From an uncultured Bacilli bacterium (GTDB taxonomy: Bacteria > Bacillota_I > Bacilli_A > RF39 > UBA660), in the NCBI GenBank assembly GCA_934096815.1, contig CAKOMY010000002.1, positions 124,001 through 188,000 of the forward strand: a stretch of DNA of 64,000 nt. The letters run 5' to 3'. Under the pieces are notes generated by a model, which ran no database searches, was not told the DNA's origin, and worked only from the letters and a program-made list of their open reading frames with translations. Shown here piece by piece: positions 25,466 to 34,677 of this stretch (its first letter is position 1; every line of letters starts with the position of its first letter). A program made the position numbers and the translations under genes.

Positions 25466-26349
25466 ATGATAAATTAATTAAAGTTAATCTAAGCAAGATA
25501 GATAATTTTAAAGAACATCCATTTTTAGTAAATAATGATAGTTCGTTAATGGAATTAGTTAAAAGTATTAAAGAAAATGGATTATTGAATCCTATGGTGG
25601 TAAGAGAAAAAGAAAATGGAAGATATGAATTAATATCTGGTCATAGAAGAAAGAAAGCATTAGAAATTTTAGGAATACAAGAAATAGAAGTTGTATTAAA
25701 AGAACTTAATGATGATGAAGCTACAATATTTATGGTGGATTCTAATATATATAGAGAAAGAGTTTTACCAAGTGAAAAGGCATTTGCTTATAAAATGAAA
25801 ATGGATGCTATAAAACATCAAGGGAAAAAAACATGTGCAACTGGGTTGCATAAGTCAAGAGATGCAATTGCAAATAGTGAATCTGGAGAAATGGTAAGAA
25901 GATATATAAGATTAACTTATTTAATACCTGAATTATTAAAACTTGTTGATGAAACAGTATTGAAAACAAATAAGAATGGTCTTACTATGGGCATAAAGCC
26001 AGCTGTAGAGTTATCTTATTTAGGATTTGCAGAACAAAAATTGGTATTAGGAGTTATTGAGTATTGTTTGGTAACACCTAGTCATGCACAGGCAATTAAA
26101 ATTAAAAAGATTGCAAAAGATAAAAAAATTGATTTTGACATATTAGAGGGAATATTAAACGAAAAGAAGGGGAATCAAAATGATAAAATATCTTTTAATA
26201 AAGAAAAGATAGAAAATGTTTTGCCACCTGAAATAAAACAAAGAGATAAAAGATATGTGGAGCAATATATAATAAATGCAATTATGGAATATAATAAATT
26301 AAATAAAAGTGAAGAAGAAAATATAATTGTTCAAGATTTAATTTTTTAA
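25462..26349 (+). CDS. ParB/Spo0J-like partition or regulatory protein
   Basis: 295 residues. The ParB N-terminal nuclease/CTPase-fold is clear: IDNFKEHPF, SIKENGLLNPMVVRE, YELISGHRRKKALEILG with the CTP-binding GxRR-type box, then FMVDSNIYRERVLPSEKAFAYKMK. A central helix-turn-helix follows (about 115-190) and a charged C-terminus. No ParA is next to it, as is common in ICEs where ParB-like proteins stabilise the excised circle or act as regulators. It overlaps the XRE gene by 4 nt and ends in its own terminator. Confidence 0.85.
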   Translation: MNDKLIKVNLSKIDNFKEHPFLVNNDSSLMELVKSIKENGLLNPMVVREKENGRYELISGHRRKKALEILGIQEIEVVLKELNDDEATIFMVDSNIYRERVLPSEKAFAYKMKMDAIKHQGKKTCATGLHKSRDAIANSESGEMVRRYIRLTYLIPELLKLVDETVLKTNKNGLTMGIKPAVELSYLGFAEQKLVLGVIEYCLVTPSHAQAIKIKKIAKDKKIDFDILEGILNEKKGNQNDKISFNKEKIENVLPPEIKQRDKRYVEQYIINAIMEYNKLNKSEEENIIVQDLIF

Positions 26350-26375
26350 GTTTAACTTATAAGTTGAACTTTTTC
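26348..26375 (+). terminator. Terminator after parB-like gene
   Basis: AAGTTTAACTT / AAGTTGAACTT (26348-26358, 26361-26371), 11 bp with one G-U, overlapping the stop codon and followed by T5. Confidence 0.8.
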
Positions 26376-26471
26376 TTTGTGTATTTATTCAAAATCAGGC
26401 TTTTAGTATCGGATAAGTAAAACAAAATAAATACTTTCAAACAGGAAAAAACAAAAATTTTTAAAAAAGAG

Positions 26472-26538
26472 TTGACACCACCCCAAATAAGTGATATATT
26501 ATATTCAGAAAGCGAAAAGGTGGGGCTACCCCAAATAA
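26472..26538 (+). promoter_or_regulatory. Consensus promoter with flanking direct and inverted repeats, RM island
   Basis: TTGACA (26472), exactly 17 nt, TATATT (26495). The 11-nt sequence ACCCCAAATAA occurs twice (26480-26490 in the spacer, 26528-26538 in the leader). CCACCCC (26478) is the reverse complement of GGTGGGG (26519), and GGGG-CTA-CCCC forms a hairpin at 26522-26532. This looks like an operator pair that could be bridged, or a leader hairpin. It rules out the open frame that begins at 26472, because translation must start after it. Confidence 0.75.
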
Positions 26539-26555
26539 AGAAAGAAGGTAATAAT

Positions 26556-28304
26556 ATGTCAGATAAAGAAAGACAAAATATAATTGATTTATTTAGAAAT
26601 AATATGAAAGGTTATTTAGCAATTAACGATATTCAAGAAGCAATAACAAGTATTACATATTTGTTTTGGAATGCAAAATATGTGGTTAACTCAAAATTAG
26701 AACTAACAGAAGATAATAATAAATTGGATTGTTATTTACAACAAGGAACAAAAGATAATCAAGATTTTATATGGAATATTTGTAATAGTATCAGATCATG
26801 CATAGTTGAATCAAATTTATATAATATTTTAAAATACTTAGATAATCTTTCTGAAAAAGAAATAATTGATATTATATGTGAGGATTATGGTATGTTTTCT
26901 AGATATAATATTTCTACACCAAAATCCATAAACGAGTTAACATATCAGATATTTGAAAAAAATAATAATAATTCTGAAATTCTTGATATATGTTCTTACA
27001 CAGGTAATTTTTTGACTTATTATGCAAAAAGAAAAACTAATTATAAATTTACAGGTATAGAAATAAATACAAAAAGTAATATAATTGCTCAAGAAAAAAT
27101 GAATGCTTTAAAGGTTGGCAACAAGTTGATTGATAATAATGTTTTTGCTTATAAGTTTACAAAAAAATATGATAAAGTTTTCTGTAATTATCCATTCGGT
27201 TTGAAATTTAATCAATCTGACTTAGATTTAATTAATAAAAATCATAATGAATTAAGATATGAATTTACAGGAAGAATATCTTCTTGCTGGGCATTTGTTA
27301 ATTCTGTAATTAATTCTTTATCAAAAGATGGAAAAGGTATTGCAGTTATGAATAATGCTGGTCTTTATAAATTACCTGATACTGAATATAGAAAATTATT
27401 AGTTGACAATGGTTTAATTGAAGCAGTTATATCTTTACCAGAAAAAATATTTGCACCATATACAAGTATTCCAGTAACTTTATTAGTATTGAGTAGAAAT
27501 AACAAACAAATCAAATTTATAAATGCAGAAAAAATGATATTAAATAAATCTACTAGTAGATTTATGAATGAATTAGATGTAGAAGAAATATTAAAAGAGT
27601 ATAATGCTAATTCTAATACAAGTAATACAAAAATAGTTAATCTTGAAGATGTAAAAAATAATAATTATAGTTTATATACATCAAATTATATGGAAATTGA
27701 AAAGATAGAAATAAAAAATCCAATGAAATTAAATACAATTTGTAAAGATATATATAGAGGTTATCAAGTATCCTCAAATGAGATTAAACAATATTCAGAA
27801 AATATTAATGGTAGAGAAGAATATCAAATAGTAAATATTACTAATATAACAGACGGAAATATTGATTCTGATCTAACAAAAATATACCCTGATACAGATA
27901 AAATGGATAAATACTTACTTCAAGATAAGGATTTATTAGTTTCTTCTAAAGGAACATTATCTAAATTTGCTGTTGTGGAAATAAAGAATAATGAAAAATA
28001 TATTCCTAGTGGTAACTTTACTATACTTAGATTAGATACAAATTTTATAAATCCTTATTACTTAAAAATATTTTTTGAAAGCAATAAAGGAACAGCTATT
28101 ATTAATTCAATAAAAAGTGGAGGAATTTTACCAGCCATAAATTTGAGCCAATTTAAAGAAATTAATGTTCCTGTACCATCTATTGAAGAACAAAATAGAA
28201 TAGTCAATAGATACTTAGCAAAAACAGATGAAATCAAAATGATAAAAAATAAATTAAATAAACTTGAAGAAAATCTAACTGATATTGCAAATGAGGAATT
28301 TTAG
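26556..28304 (+). CDS. Type I-like N6-adenine methylase fused to a half specificity domain
   Basis: Start set at ATG 26556 (AAGAAGG upstream); an ATG-less extension to 26472 covers the promoter. 582 residues. The methylase part has motif I LDICSYTGNFL near 148 and a motif IV that reads NYPFG where NPPF is expected (near 218), followed by the GIAVMNNAGLYKL and PEKIFAPYTSIPVTLLVL segments of HsdM. Residues 390-582 form one HsdS target-recognition domain with a helical spacer (VPSIEEQNRIVNRYLA). A single TRD would need to dimerise to read a bipartite site. No cognate R gene is adjacent, since hsdR at 29496 has its own M and S. Confidence 0.82.
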   Translation: MSDKERQNIIDLFRNNMKGYLAINDIQEAITSITYLFWNAKYVVNSKLELTEDNNKLDCYLQQGTKDNQDFIWNICNSIRSCIVESNLYNILKYLDNLSEKEIIDIICEDYGMFSRYNISTPKSINELTYQIFEKNNNNSEILDICSYTGNFLTYYAKRKTNYKFTGIEINTKSNIIAQEKMNALKVGNKLIDNNVFAYKFTKKYDKVFCNYPFGLKFNQSDLDLINKNHNELRYEFTGRISSCWAFVNSVINSLSKDGKGIAVMNNAGLYKLPDTEYRKLLVDNGLIEAVISLPEKIFAPYTSIPVTLLVLSRNNKQIKFINAEKMILNKSTSRFMNELDVEEILKEYNANSNTSNTKIVNLEDVKNNNYSLYTSNYMEIEKIEIKNPMKLNTICKDIYRGYQVSSNEIKQYSENINGREEYQIVNITNITDGNIDSDLTKIYPDTDKMDKYLLQDKDLLVSSKGTLSKFAVVEIKNNEKYIPSGNFTILRLDTNFINPYYLKIFFESNKGTAIINSIKSGGILPAINLSQFKEINVPVPSIEEQNRIVNRYLAKTDEIKMIKNKLNKLEENLTDIANEEF

Positions 28305-28315
28305 TAGGTGATAAT

Positions 28316-28834
28316 ATGTTGGATTATACTGAATTAGAAAAGATTATTGATAAATTTAGAGAAGAATTAACATTAGCTAATAGAATAGGAAAAGAAGAAT
28401 TAGAAAAATTTTTATCTAATCACAATATATCAATATTAAATGAAAAAGAAAGTTTTTCATATTGTGATTTAAAAACAGCTCAAATATTAGTTGTAGGACA
28501 GTTGAATATTAAAATTAAAGATGTTAATGGAATTTGTAAAAGTCTGGGTATTGAACCAGATAGATTAGTTTATGTTCCATACGATGAGGTAACTAATTAT
28601 TCGTTTGATAATTTAAGATTTAGTAACAGATATTCGGATGTTATATTTGGAGCTACTCCTCACAAAGGGAATGGTATAGGGGATAGTACTAGCATTATTA
28701 CTTATTTAGAAAATAATGCATCAGAATTTCCCAATGTTATTAGAGCCTGTGATAGTAATGGCTTGAATCTCAATAAAACATCTTTAAAAAATTCATTATT
28801 AAAAACCCGTTTTTACCTAGAGATGTGCAATTAA
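28316..28834 (+). CDS. Unknown protein coupled to M-S fusion methylase
   Basis: 172 residues, 11 nt after the methylase gene with TAGGTGAT upstream. The N-terminal 50 residues are helical and charged. The centre reads ILVVGQLNIKIKDVNGICKSLG and then VIFGATPHKGNGIGDSTSII, which looks like a Rossmann-type alpha-beta fold with a Gly-rich loop and a conserved His. The C-terminus (ACDSNGLNLNKTSLKNSLLKT) is helical. No known family is recognised. Its tight link suggests a dedicated partner of the methylase. It could be a regulator or effector; the sequence does not say. Confidence 0.65.
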   Translation: MLDYTELEKIIDKFREELTLANRIGKEELEKFLSNHNISILNEKESFSYCDLKTAQILVVGQLNIKIKDVNGICKSLGIEPDRLVYVPYDEVTNYSFDNLRFSNRYSDVIFGATPHKGNGIGDSTSIITYLENNASEFPNVIRACDSNGLNLNKTSLKNSLLKTRFYLEMCN

Positions 28835-28855
28835 ACTAGGTAAAATATGGTATAA
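28810..28855 (+). promoter_or_regulatory. Extended -10 promoter with inverted-repeat operator before the hsd cluster
   Basis: Perfect 10-bp inverted repeat TTTTACCTAG / CTAGGTAAAA (28810-28819, 28835-28844). Its right arm ends 5 nt before TATAAT (28850), which is preceded by TGG. The repeat overlaps the -35 zone and the end of the preceding gene, so it is a plausible repressor or activator site for the hsdRMS operon. Confidence 0.6.
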
Positions 28856-28891
28856 TAATATATGAGTATTTATTATAAAGGAAGTGATTAT

Positions 28892-29506
28892 ATGGCAAAT
28901 AAGATAACAATATCAACACCATCTATTGATGAAGTTGAAAAATATTTAAAAAAATGGGATTCTTTAGAAAATTATGTTCTTCAAGAAAATAGTTTAAATA
29001 AATTGTTTTATGAATTAGTGCCAAACAACAAATGTATGGAAGATATATTAATAAAAGCAAGTACTTTAAATGATTTTTATAGTACTAATATATTTTCTAT
29101 TTTCCCTGTAGCAAAACATATTTTAAACTTAGATATTGATGAAAGATTAAAGAATGGTGATCCACGATTGGTAAATGAGATATCTCAAATAAAGATTAAT
29201 GGTAAGTCTAAAAACTTTTACTCATTCGCAACAAAGTATTGTTCTCACCATTACCCATTAAGCTTTCCCATATATGATAGTTATGTTGAAAAAATTTTAA
29301 TTTATTTCAGAAACAAAGATCACTTTCTTGAATTTGAAAAAATTGACTTAAAAGATTATGAAAAATTTAAAAACATATTAATTAAATTTGCTGAATTTTA
29401 TAAAATAGATAATTTTAATTTAAAGGATTTAGATAGGTATTTATGGCAATTAGGCAAAGAATATTTTCCAAAAAGCTATAGAAAGGAGAATCAAAATGAT
29501 AAATAA
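28892..29506 (+). CDS. RM-associated protein of unknown function
   Basis: Start set at ATG 28892, which has AAAGGAAG 7 nt upstream; an ATG at 28862 has none. 204 residues, soluble and helical. The core GKSKNFYSFATKYCSHHYPLSFPIYDSYVEKIL, quoted here in pieces as FYSFATKYCSHHYP and FPIYDSYVEK, is a pattern I associate with small proteins encoded beside type I restriction genes; the wording resembles HhH-DNA-glycosylase folds but no catalytic Lys/Asp set is clear. It overlaps hsdR by 11 nt, so it is translated with it. Confidence 0.65.
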   Translation: MANKITISTPSIDEVEKYLKKWDSLENYVLQENSLNKLFYELVPNNKCMEDILIKASTLNDFYSTNIFSIFPVAKHILNLDIDERLKNGDPRLVNEISQIKINGKSKNFYSFATKYCSHHYPLSFPIYDSYVEKILIYFRNKDHFLEFEKIDLKDYEKFKNILIKFAEFYKIDNFNLKDLDRYLWQLGKEYFPKSYRKENQNDK

Positions 29507-32048
29507 AGAAGCCTTAGCAAGAATTAGTATAAATAAGTTATTAGAAGATGCTGGTTGGAGATTTTTTCCAAATGAAAAAGGGATGGCTAATATCCAATTA
29601 GAACCAAATGTAAAAATTACACAATTAGATTTAGATGGTATAGAATTAAAAAAGAAGAAAAATGGATTTATAGACTATTTATTGTTAGATGAATATGGTT
29701 CACCATTTGTTGTTGTAGAAGCAAAAAAAGATGAAATTCATCCTTTGGAAGCAAAAGAACAAGCAAGGAAATATGCCAATAGTTTAAGGTGCAAATATGT
29801 TATATTGACCAATGGTGCAATACATTATTTTTGGAATTTAGAAAAAGGAAATCCCGAAATGATTACTACATTTCCTACTTATGAAAGTTTAAAGGAAAGT
29901 AAGGCACTAACTTCTGACACAAGTAATATTGCTAATATGAACATTGATAAATATTTTGTAGCATTAAGTCAAGAACCATCACTTGAAATTAGTAGTGCTT
30001 GGAAAACAGGAGATGATGATTTAATTTTCAAATATTGTATGGAAAACGATATTAGAGTTTTAAGACATTATCAATTAGGTGCAATTAAATCAGTTCAAAC
30101 AGCAATCAAAGATGGAAAAACAAGATTCTTGTTGGAAATGGCAACAGGAACTGGTAAAACTTTAACTTCTGCGGGAATTATAAAAATGTTTATTAGAAGT
30201 GAAGTTGCTAAAAGAGTATTATTCCTAGTTGATAGAATAGAACTTGAAAATCAGGCAAAAAAGGATTTGAGTAAATATTTATCTAAAGATGGCATAAAAG
30301 TTGATATTTATAAAGAAAACAAACAAGATTGGAATAGTGCTGATGTTGTTGTTAGTACAATTCAATCATTTACTACGGATAATAAATATCAAAAAATATT
30401 TACACCTACAGATTTTGATTTGGTTATATCTGATGAAGCTCATAGAAGTATTGGTGGAAATAGTAGAGCAGTATTTGAATATTTTTTAGGATATAAATTA
30501 GGATTAACAGCGACTCCTAAAAATTACTTAAAGGGAGTAGAATTTGATGAAACTGATCCAAGAGAACTAGAAAGAAGAATAATGCTTGATACATATCATA
30601 TTTTTGGATGTGATAGTGGTAATCCTACATTTAGTTATACCTTAAATGATGGTGTTAAAGATGGGATATTAGTTAGTCCTACAATAGTAGATGCTAGAAC
30701 CGATATTACTACTGAATTATTAAGTGAAGAGGGATTAACAATTGATTCTTCAACAGATAATATTGAAATGACAATAACTTCAAAAGATGGAAGAAAGACA
30801 AAAGTATTAAATGAAAAAAATTATGAAAAAGACTTTTTCTCTGAAGCAACTAATAAAGTATTTTGTATGACATTTATGGAAAATGCTTTAAGAGATCCGA
30901 TTACAAATGAAATTGGTAAATCTATTATCTTCTGTGTTAATCAAGCTCACGCAAGAAAAATTACTGAAATATTAAATGATATAGCAGATAAAATGTTCCC
31001 AAATAAATACAATTCGGATTTTGCAGTTCAAATTACTTCAAATGTAATGGATGCTCAACAAATGACAATTAATTTTGCAAATAATAAATTAAATGGGTAT
31101 TCAAAATGGAATGAAGATTACGAAACTAGTAAGACTAGGGTAGCAGTTACAGTTGCAATGATGACTACTGGTTATGATTGCTCTGATATTATTAATTTAG
31201 GATTAATGCGACCAATCTTTAGTCCAACAGATTTTATTCAAATGAAGGGAAGAGGAACAAGGCTTCATACATTTAAATACAAGGATAAGAAAATAAAAAA
31301 AGATACATTTAAAATATTTGACTTTTTTGCAACATGCGAATACTTTGAAAAAAAATTTCAATATGATGAAAAGTTGACTTTACCTAAGTATATTGAAAGA
31401 CCAACGGGAGGAACAATTGATCCAACTGTTATTGATAAAATAGTTAATACAGGTACTGATTTCTTGTTAACAATTGAAGAAGAGAAGATTCCTGAAACAG
31501 GAATGTTAATAGATAGAAAATTATATACAAAGTTTGAGGATAAGGTAAGACAAGATCCAAATGTTAAGAAAATGATTGAAGATTTAGATGTTGAAAAATT
31601 AGAATGGTATTTAAAAGAAAATGTTTTTGATAAACCAACTGAATATTTTAATATTCCAAAATTAGAACAATCTTTAGGAATGGATAGAAGAATTACTGTA
31701 AAAGAAGTAGCATTAAATATTTTAGGATTATTAACTGGTTATAAATCAAAAAAAGAAAAATTATTAGATGAATTTAATAATTTTAAATTGCTTAACAAAG
31801 AAGAATTAGAAAAGTATGCTGGTAAACAAATAGATGATATTGAAGTTGTTTTTGAAGCATATATAGTAGATGAGTTTGTAAGAGAATGTGTTTATTCAAA
31901 ACAATATTCAAAGTTAATGAACTCAGTTATAAAAGATAATTTAAAAGAGATAGCAGATATTAGATTAAAAAATAAGCCTTTATTAGAATATATTAAGGAT
32001 TATGTAGCAGAGAATGATATAAATTGTGATAATTATAAAAGGAGGTAA
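29496..32048 (+). CDS. hsdR: Type I restriction enzyme R subunit
   Basis: 850 residues. Cuts unmodified foreign DNA in an ATP-driven complex with HsdM and HsdS. The N-terminal endonuclease domain has the PD-D/ExK set (IDYLLLDEYG ... VVVEAKK, about 50-75). Helicase motif I MATGTGKTLTS is near 213, motif II ISDEAHRS near 312, motif III LTATPK near 335, and motif VI QMKGRGTRLHTF near 585. The C-terminal EcoEI-type domain (about 700-850) contacts M. RBS AAAGGAG. It overlaps the preceding gene and is 2 nt from hsdM, so the whole set is one operon. Confidence 0.93.
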   Translation: MINKEALARISINKLLEDAGWRFFPNEKGMANIQLEPNVKITQLDLDGIELKKKKNGFIDYLLLDEYGSPFVVVEAKKDEIHPLEAKEQARKYANSLRCKYVILTNGAIHYFWNLEKGNPEMITTFPTYESLKESKALTSDTSNIANMNIDKYFVALSQEPSLEISSAWKTGDDDLIFKYCMENDIRVLRHYQLGAIKSVQTAIKDGKTRFLLEMATGTGKTLTSAGIIKMFIRSEVAKRVLFLVDRIELENQAKKDLSKYLSKDGIKVDIYKENKQDWNSADVVVSTIQSFTTDNKYQKIFTPTDFDLVISDEAHRSIGGNSRAVFEYFLGYKLGLTATPKNYLKGVEFDETDPRELERRIMLDTYHIFGCDSGNPTFSYTLNDGVKDGILVSPTIVDARTDITTELLSEEGLTIDSSTDNIEMTITSKDGRKTKVLNEKNYEKDFFSEATNKVFCMTFMENALRDPITNEIGKSIIFCVNQAHARKITEILNDIADKMFPNKYNSDFAVQITSNVMDAQQMTINFANNKLNGYSKWNEDYETSKTRVAVTVAMMTTGYDCSDIINLGLMRPIFSPTDFIQMKGRGTRLHTFKYKDKKIKKDTFKIFDFFATCEYFEKKFQYDEKLTLPKYIERPTGGTIDPTVIDKIVNTGTDFLLTIEEEKIPETGMLIDRKLYTKFEDKVRQDPNVKKMIEDLDVEKLEWYLKENVFDKPTEYFNIPKLEQSLGMDRRITVKEVALNILGLLTGYKSKKEKLLDEFNNFKLLNKEELEKYAGKQIDDIEVVFEAYIVDEFVRECVYSKQYSKLMNSVIKDNLKEIADIRLKNKPLLEYIKDYVAENDINCDNYKRR

Positions 32049-32050
32049 AT

Positions 32051-33496
32051 ATGGCAACACAAAACATATCTAAAGCAATTAAAGATTTGAGAGATACAAT
32101 TGTTGGTAAAGTACCTTTACCAAATGATCAAGTTGATCAAATCACATTAGCTTTATTATATAAATTTATGGATGATATGGACCAAGTAGGAATTGCTATG
32201 GGAGGAGTAGCAACTTTCTTCTCTGGTGAATATGAGAAATATAGTTGGAAAAAAATCATGAGTCCAAGTAAAGGAGCTCAAGAAAGATATAATTTATATG
32301 CAGAGGGGTTAGAAAAATTTTATTCTAATTCTGCATTGCCTGATACATTTAGAAGTATTTTTAAAAATGCGACAATACCTTACAGGGATGCTGAAACTTT
32401 AACTAATTTTCTAAAAATTATAGATGCAAATTTTGATTATAATGAAGATTCAGAACAATTAGGCGATGCATACGAATTATTATTAAATATATTAGGTTCT
32501 AGTGGCGATTTAGGAATGTTTAGAACACCTAGACATATTATTGATTTTATTGTATCAATAGTAGAACCTACTAAAGATGATAGAATATTAGATCCTGCTT
32601 GTGGAACTGCTGGATTCTTAATATCAGCATACAAATATATATTAAATCATAATTTAGATGACAATGGAAAAAGTAATTTAACTTTTGATGAAAAAAATAC
32701 AATATTGAAAAATATTAATGGATATGATATTGCTCCATCAATGGTAAAAATATCAGAAATGAATTTATTCCTACACGGAGCAAGCGAACCTAAAATTTAT
32801 GAATATGATACCTTGACAAGTGATGATAAATGGGGAGACAAGTACGAATGCATTTTGGCTAATCCTCCATTTATGACTCCAAAAGGAGGAATTGTTCCTC
32901 ACAATAAATTTAGTGTTAAATCTAGCAAGTCTGAAATATTATTTGTGGATTACATTGCAAATCATTTGACAAGTCAAGGAAAAGCTGGAATTATCGTTCC
33001 AGATGGAGTAGTATTTAGCCAAGATAAGTCATTTGTAAATGTGAGAAAAGATTTGATTGAAAACAGTTTGTGGGGAGTAATATCTTTGTCATCAGGTATT
33101 TTTCAACCTTATGCTAGTGTATCAACAAATATATTATTACTAGACAAAAAAATTGCTAAAACAAGAGATAGTATTGTTTTTGCAGAAATTAATAATGATG
33201 GGTACTCAATGTCAAAACAAAGAAAAAAAATTGATGGTAATGAAATACCAAAAATCACCGGTTCAATTTTAAAATATAAAAATCAAAATATAATAGACGA
33301 AAATATTTTTGCTATAAATAAGCAAGATATAATAGAAAACAATTGTGATTTATCTATTAATAAATACAAAAAAGATGAAATTGAGAATGTTGATTATGGG
33401 TCACCTTCTGAGTTGTATAGTGAAATAAAAAATATAGAAAGTAAAATCAATGAAAAAATTATTCAATTAGAGGATTTATTATGCCAAAATCAATAA
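32051..33496 (+). CDS. hsdM: Type I DNA methyltransferase M subunit
   Basis: 481 residues. Transfers a methyl group to adenine N6 in the bipartite site read by HsdS. The N-terminal helical domain includes DQVDQITLALLYKFMDDMD. Motif I is ILDPACGTAGFLIS near 183, motif IV NPPFMTPKGG near 275, then the GKAGIIVPDGVVF segment. Motifs are intact, unlike those of the M-S fusion at 26556. RBS AAAGGAGG. The last 16 nt overlap hsdS. Confidence 0.93.
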   Translation: MATQNISKAIKDLRDTIVGKVPLPNDQVDQITLALLYKFMDDMDQVGIAMGGVATFFSGEYEKYSWKKIMSPSKGAQERYNLYAEGLEKFYSNSALPDTFRSIFKNATIPYRDAETLTNFLKIIDANFDYNEDSEQLGDAYELLLNILGSSGDLGMFRTPRHIIDFIVSIVEPTKDDRILDPACGTAGFLISAYKYILNHNLDDNGKSNLTFDEKNTILKNINGYDIAPSMVKISEMNLFLHGASEPKIYEYDTLTSDDKWGDKYECILANPPFMTPKGGIVPHNKFSVKSSKSEILFVDYIANHLTSQGKAGIIVPDGVVFSQDKSFVNVRKDLIENSLWGVISLSSGIFQPYASVSTNILLLDKKIAKTRDSIVFAEINNDGYSMSKQRKKIDGNEIPKITGSILKYKNQNIIDENIFAINKQDIIENNCDLSINKYKKDEIENVDYGSPSELYSEIKNIESKINEKIIQLEDLLCQNQ

Positions 33497-34647
33497 TTTT
33501 AAAAGATTATATTATACAAGTAAGAGGTGTTTCTTATAAACCTGAAGATAGTTCTTTAGTTCCAAAAAATGATTATTTTCCAATTTTAAGAGCAAACAAT
33601 ATTAAAAATGGAAAAATTAATTATGATGAGTTAGTATATGTGAAAAAATCAAAAATAAAAGAGAGTCAAATATTAAAAAAAGGTGATATTCTTATTTGCA
33701 CATCAAGTGGCAGTAAAGAATTAGTTGGAAAATCAGCTATGTTTCAAGATGATATTTTATGCTCATTTGGTGCCTTTTGTAAAGTTATTAGAGCTAATAA
33801 TATCAATAACTTATATCTAAATAATTATTTTCAATCGCCAAAATATAAAAAAGACATAAAGAGATCTTCTACAGGTGCTAATATTAATAATTTAAAAGAT
33901 TCAGATTTTGACAATTTAACTATTAATTTAGTATCTGAAAATGAACAAAAAGATGTATCTAATGAATTAAATAAAATTATAGAGTTAATAGATTTAAAAA
34001 ATAATTTAAAAGATAAATTAAAAAAATTGATATTTGCTCAATATAACTACATGTTTAATAATATATATGATAATCAAAAAAATTTTGAGAGAAAGAAAAT
34101 TGCAGATTTGGTGGAAAAAAATGTTTCAAAATTAAGATCTACTTATTCTGAAGGTCAAATTATTAATTATGTTGATATTTCATCAATAGATAGAGAAAAA
34201 AACATAGTAAAGGGAACTACAAAATATAAAGTAGGAGAAGAACCTTCTAGAGCACAACAATGTTTAGAAGTTAATGATATTTTGATGGCAACAGTACGAC
34301 CAAATCTTAAGAATATAGCAGTATTAACAAAAAAATATGATAATCCGATAGGCACTAGTGGCTTTTGTGTTTTGAGATGTAGAAATTGTAAAAAAAATTG
34401 GCTTCTATATTCAATATTAACAAATGAGTTTACTAATTCAATGAACAAAAAAACAACAGGAGCAAGTTACCCAGCTATAAAAAATTCAGACATTTTAGAT
34501 TTTGAAATTCCAGTTCCACCTATTGAACTACAAAATAAATTTGAAAACTTTGTAGAAGAAGTTAATTCAATTTCTAAACAATTAGATAATTCAATTCAGA
34601 AAATGGAAAATTTATTAGAAATAAGAATGAATAACTATTTCAATTAA
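33481..34647 (+). CDS. hsdS: Type I specificity subunit with two target-recognition domains
   Basis: 388 residues. Two TRDs each followed by a helical spacer: TRD1 about 1-135 (YFPILRANNIKNGKI, GDILICTSSGS), spacer about 150-185, TRD2 about 195-345 (QIINYVDISSIDREKN, NDILMATVRPNLKNIAVL), and a C-terminal helix with VPPIELQNKFENFVEEV. The two TRDs share little sequence, so the recognised site should be asymmetric and bipartite. No inverted repeats or second hsdS are present, so site switching by inversion is not expected. Starts within hsdM. Confidence 0.9.
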   Translation: MPKSIILKDYIIQVRGVSYKPEDSSLVPKNDYFPILRANNIKNGKINYDELVYVKKSKIKESQILKKGDILICTSSGSKELVGKSAMFQDDILCSFGAFCKVIRANNINNLYLNNYFQSPKYKKDIKRSSTGANINNLKDSDFDNLTINLVSENEQKDVSNELNKIIELIDLKNNLKDKLKKLIFAQYNYMFNNIYDNQKNFERKKIADLVEKNVSKLRSTYSEGQIINYVDISSIDREKNIVKGTTKYKVGEEPSRAQQCLEVNDILMATVRPNLKNIAVLTKKYDNPIGTSGFCVLRCRNCKKNWLLYSILTNEFTNSMNKKTTGASYPAIKNSDILDFEIPVPPIELQNKFENFVEEVNSISKQLDNSIQKMENLLEIRMNNYFN

Positions 34648-34677
34648 AAATAACGATATTTATACCGTTATTTTTTT
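34646..34677. terminator. Bidirectional terminator between hsdS and tandem-HTH gene
   Basis: Perfect 10-bp AAAAATAACG / CGTTATTTTT (34646-34655, 34666-34675), with A run on one side and T run on the other, between convergent genes. Confidence 0.8.

Noticed and set aside
26472..26555. N-terminal extension of the M-S methylase
   Set aside because: The extension would start inside the -35 hexamer and end before a good ribosome binding site and ATG at 26556.
34167..34448. 93-codon minus-strand frame in hsdS
   Set aside because: Shadow of the second target-recognition domain; no ribosome binding site and no family.
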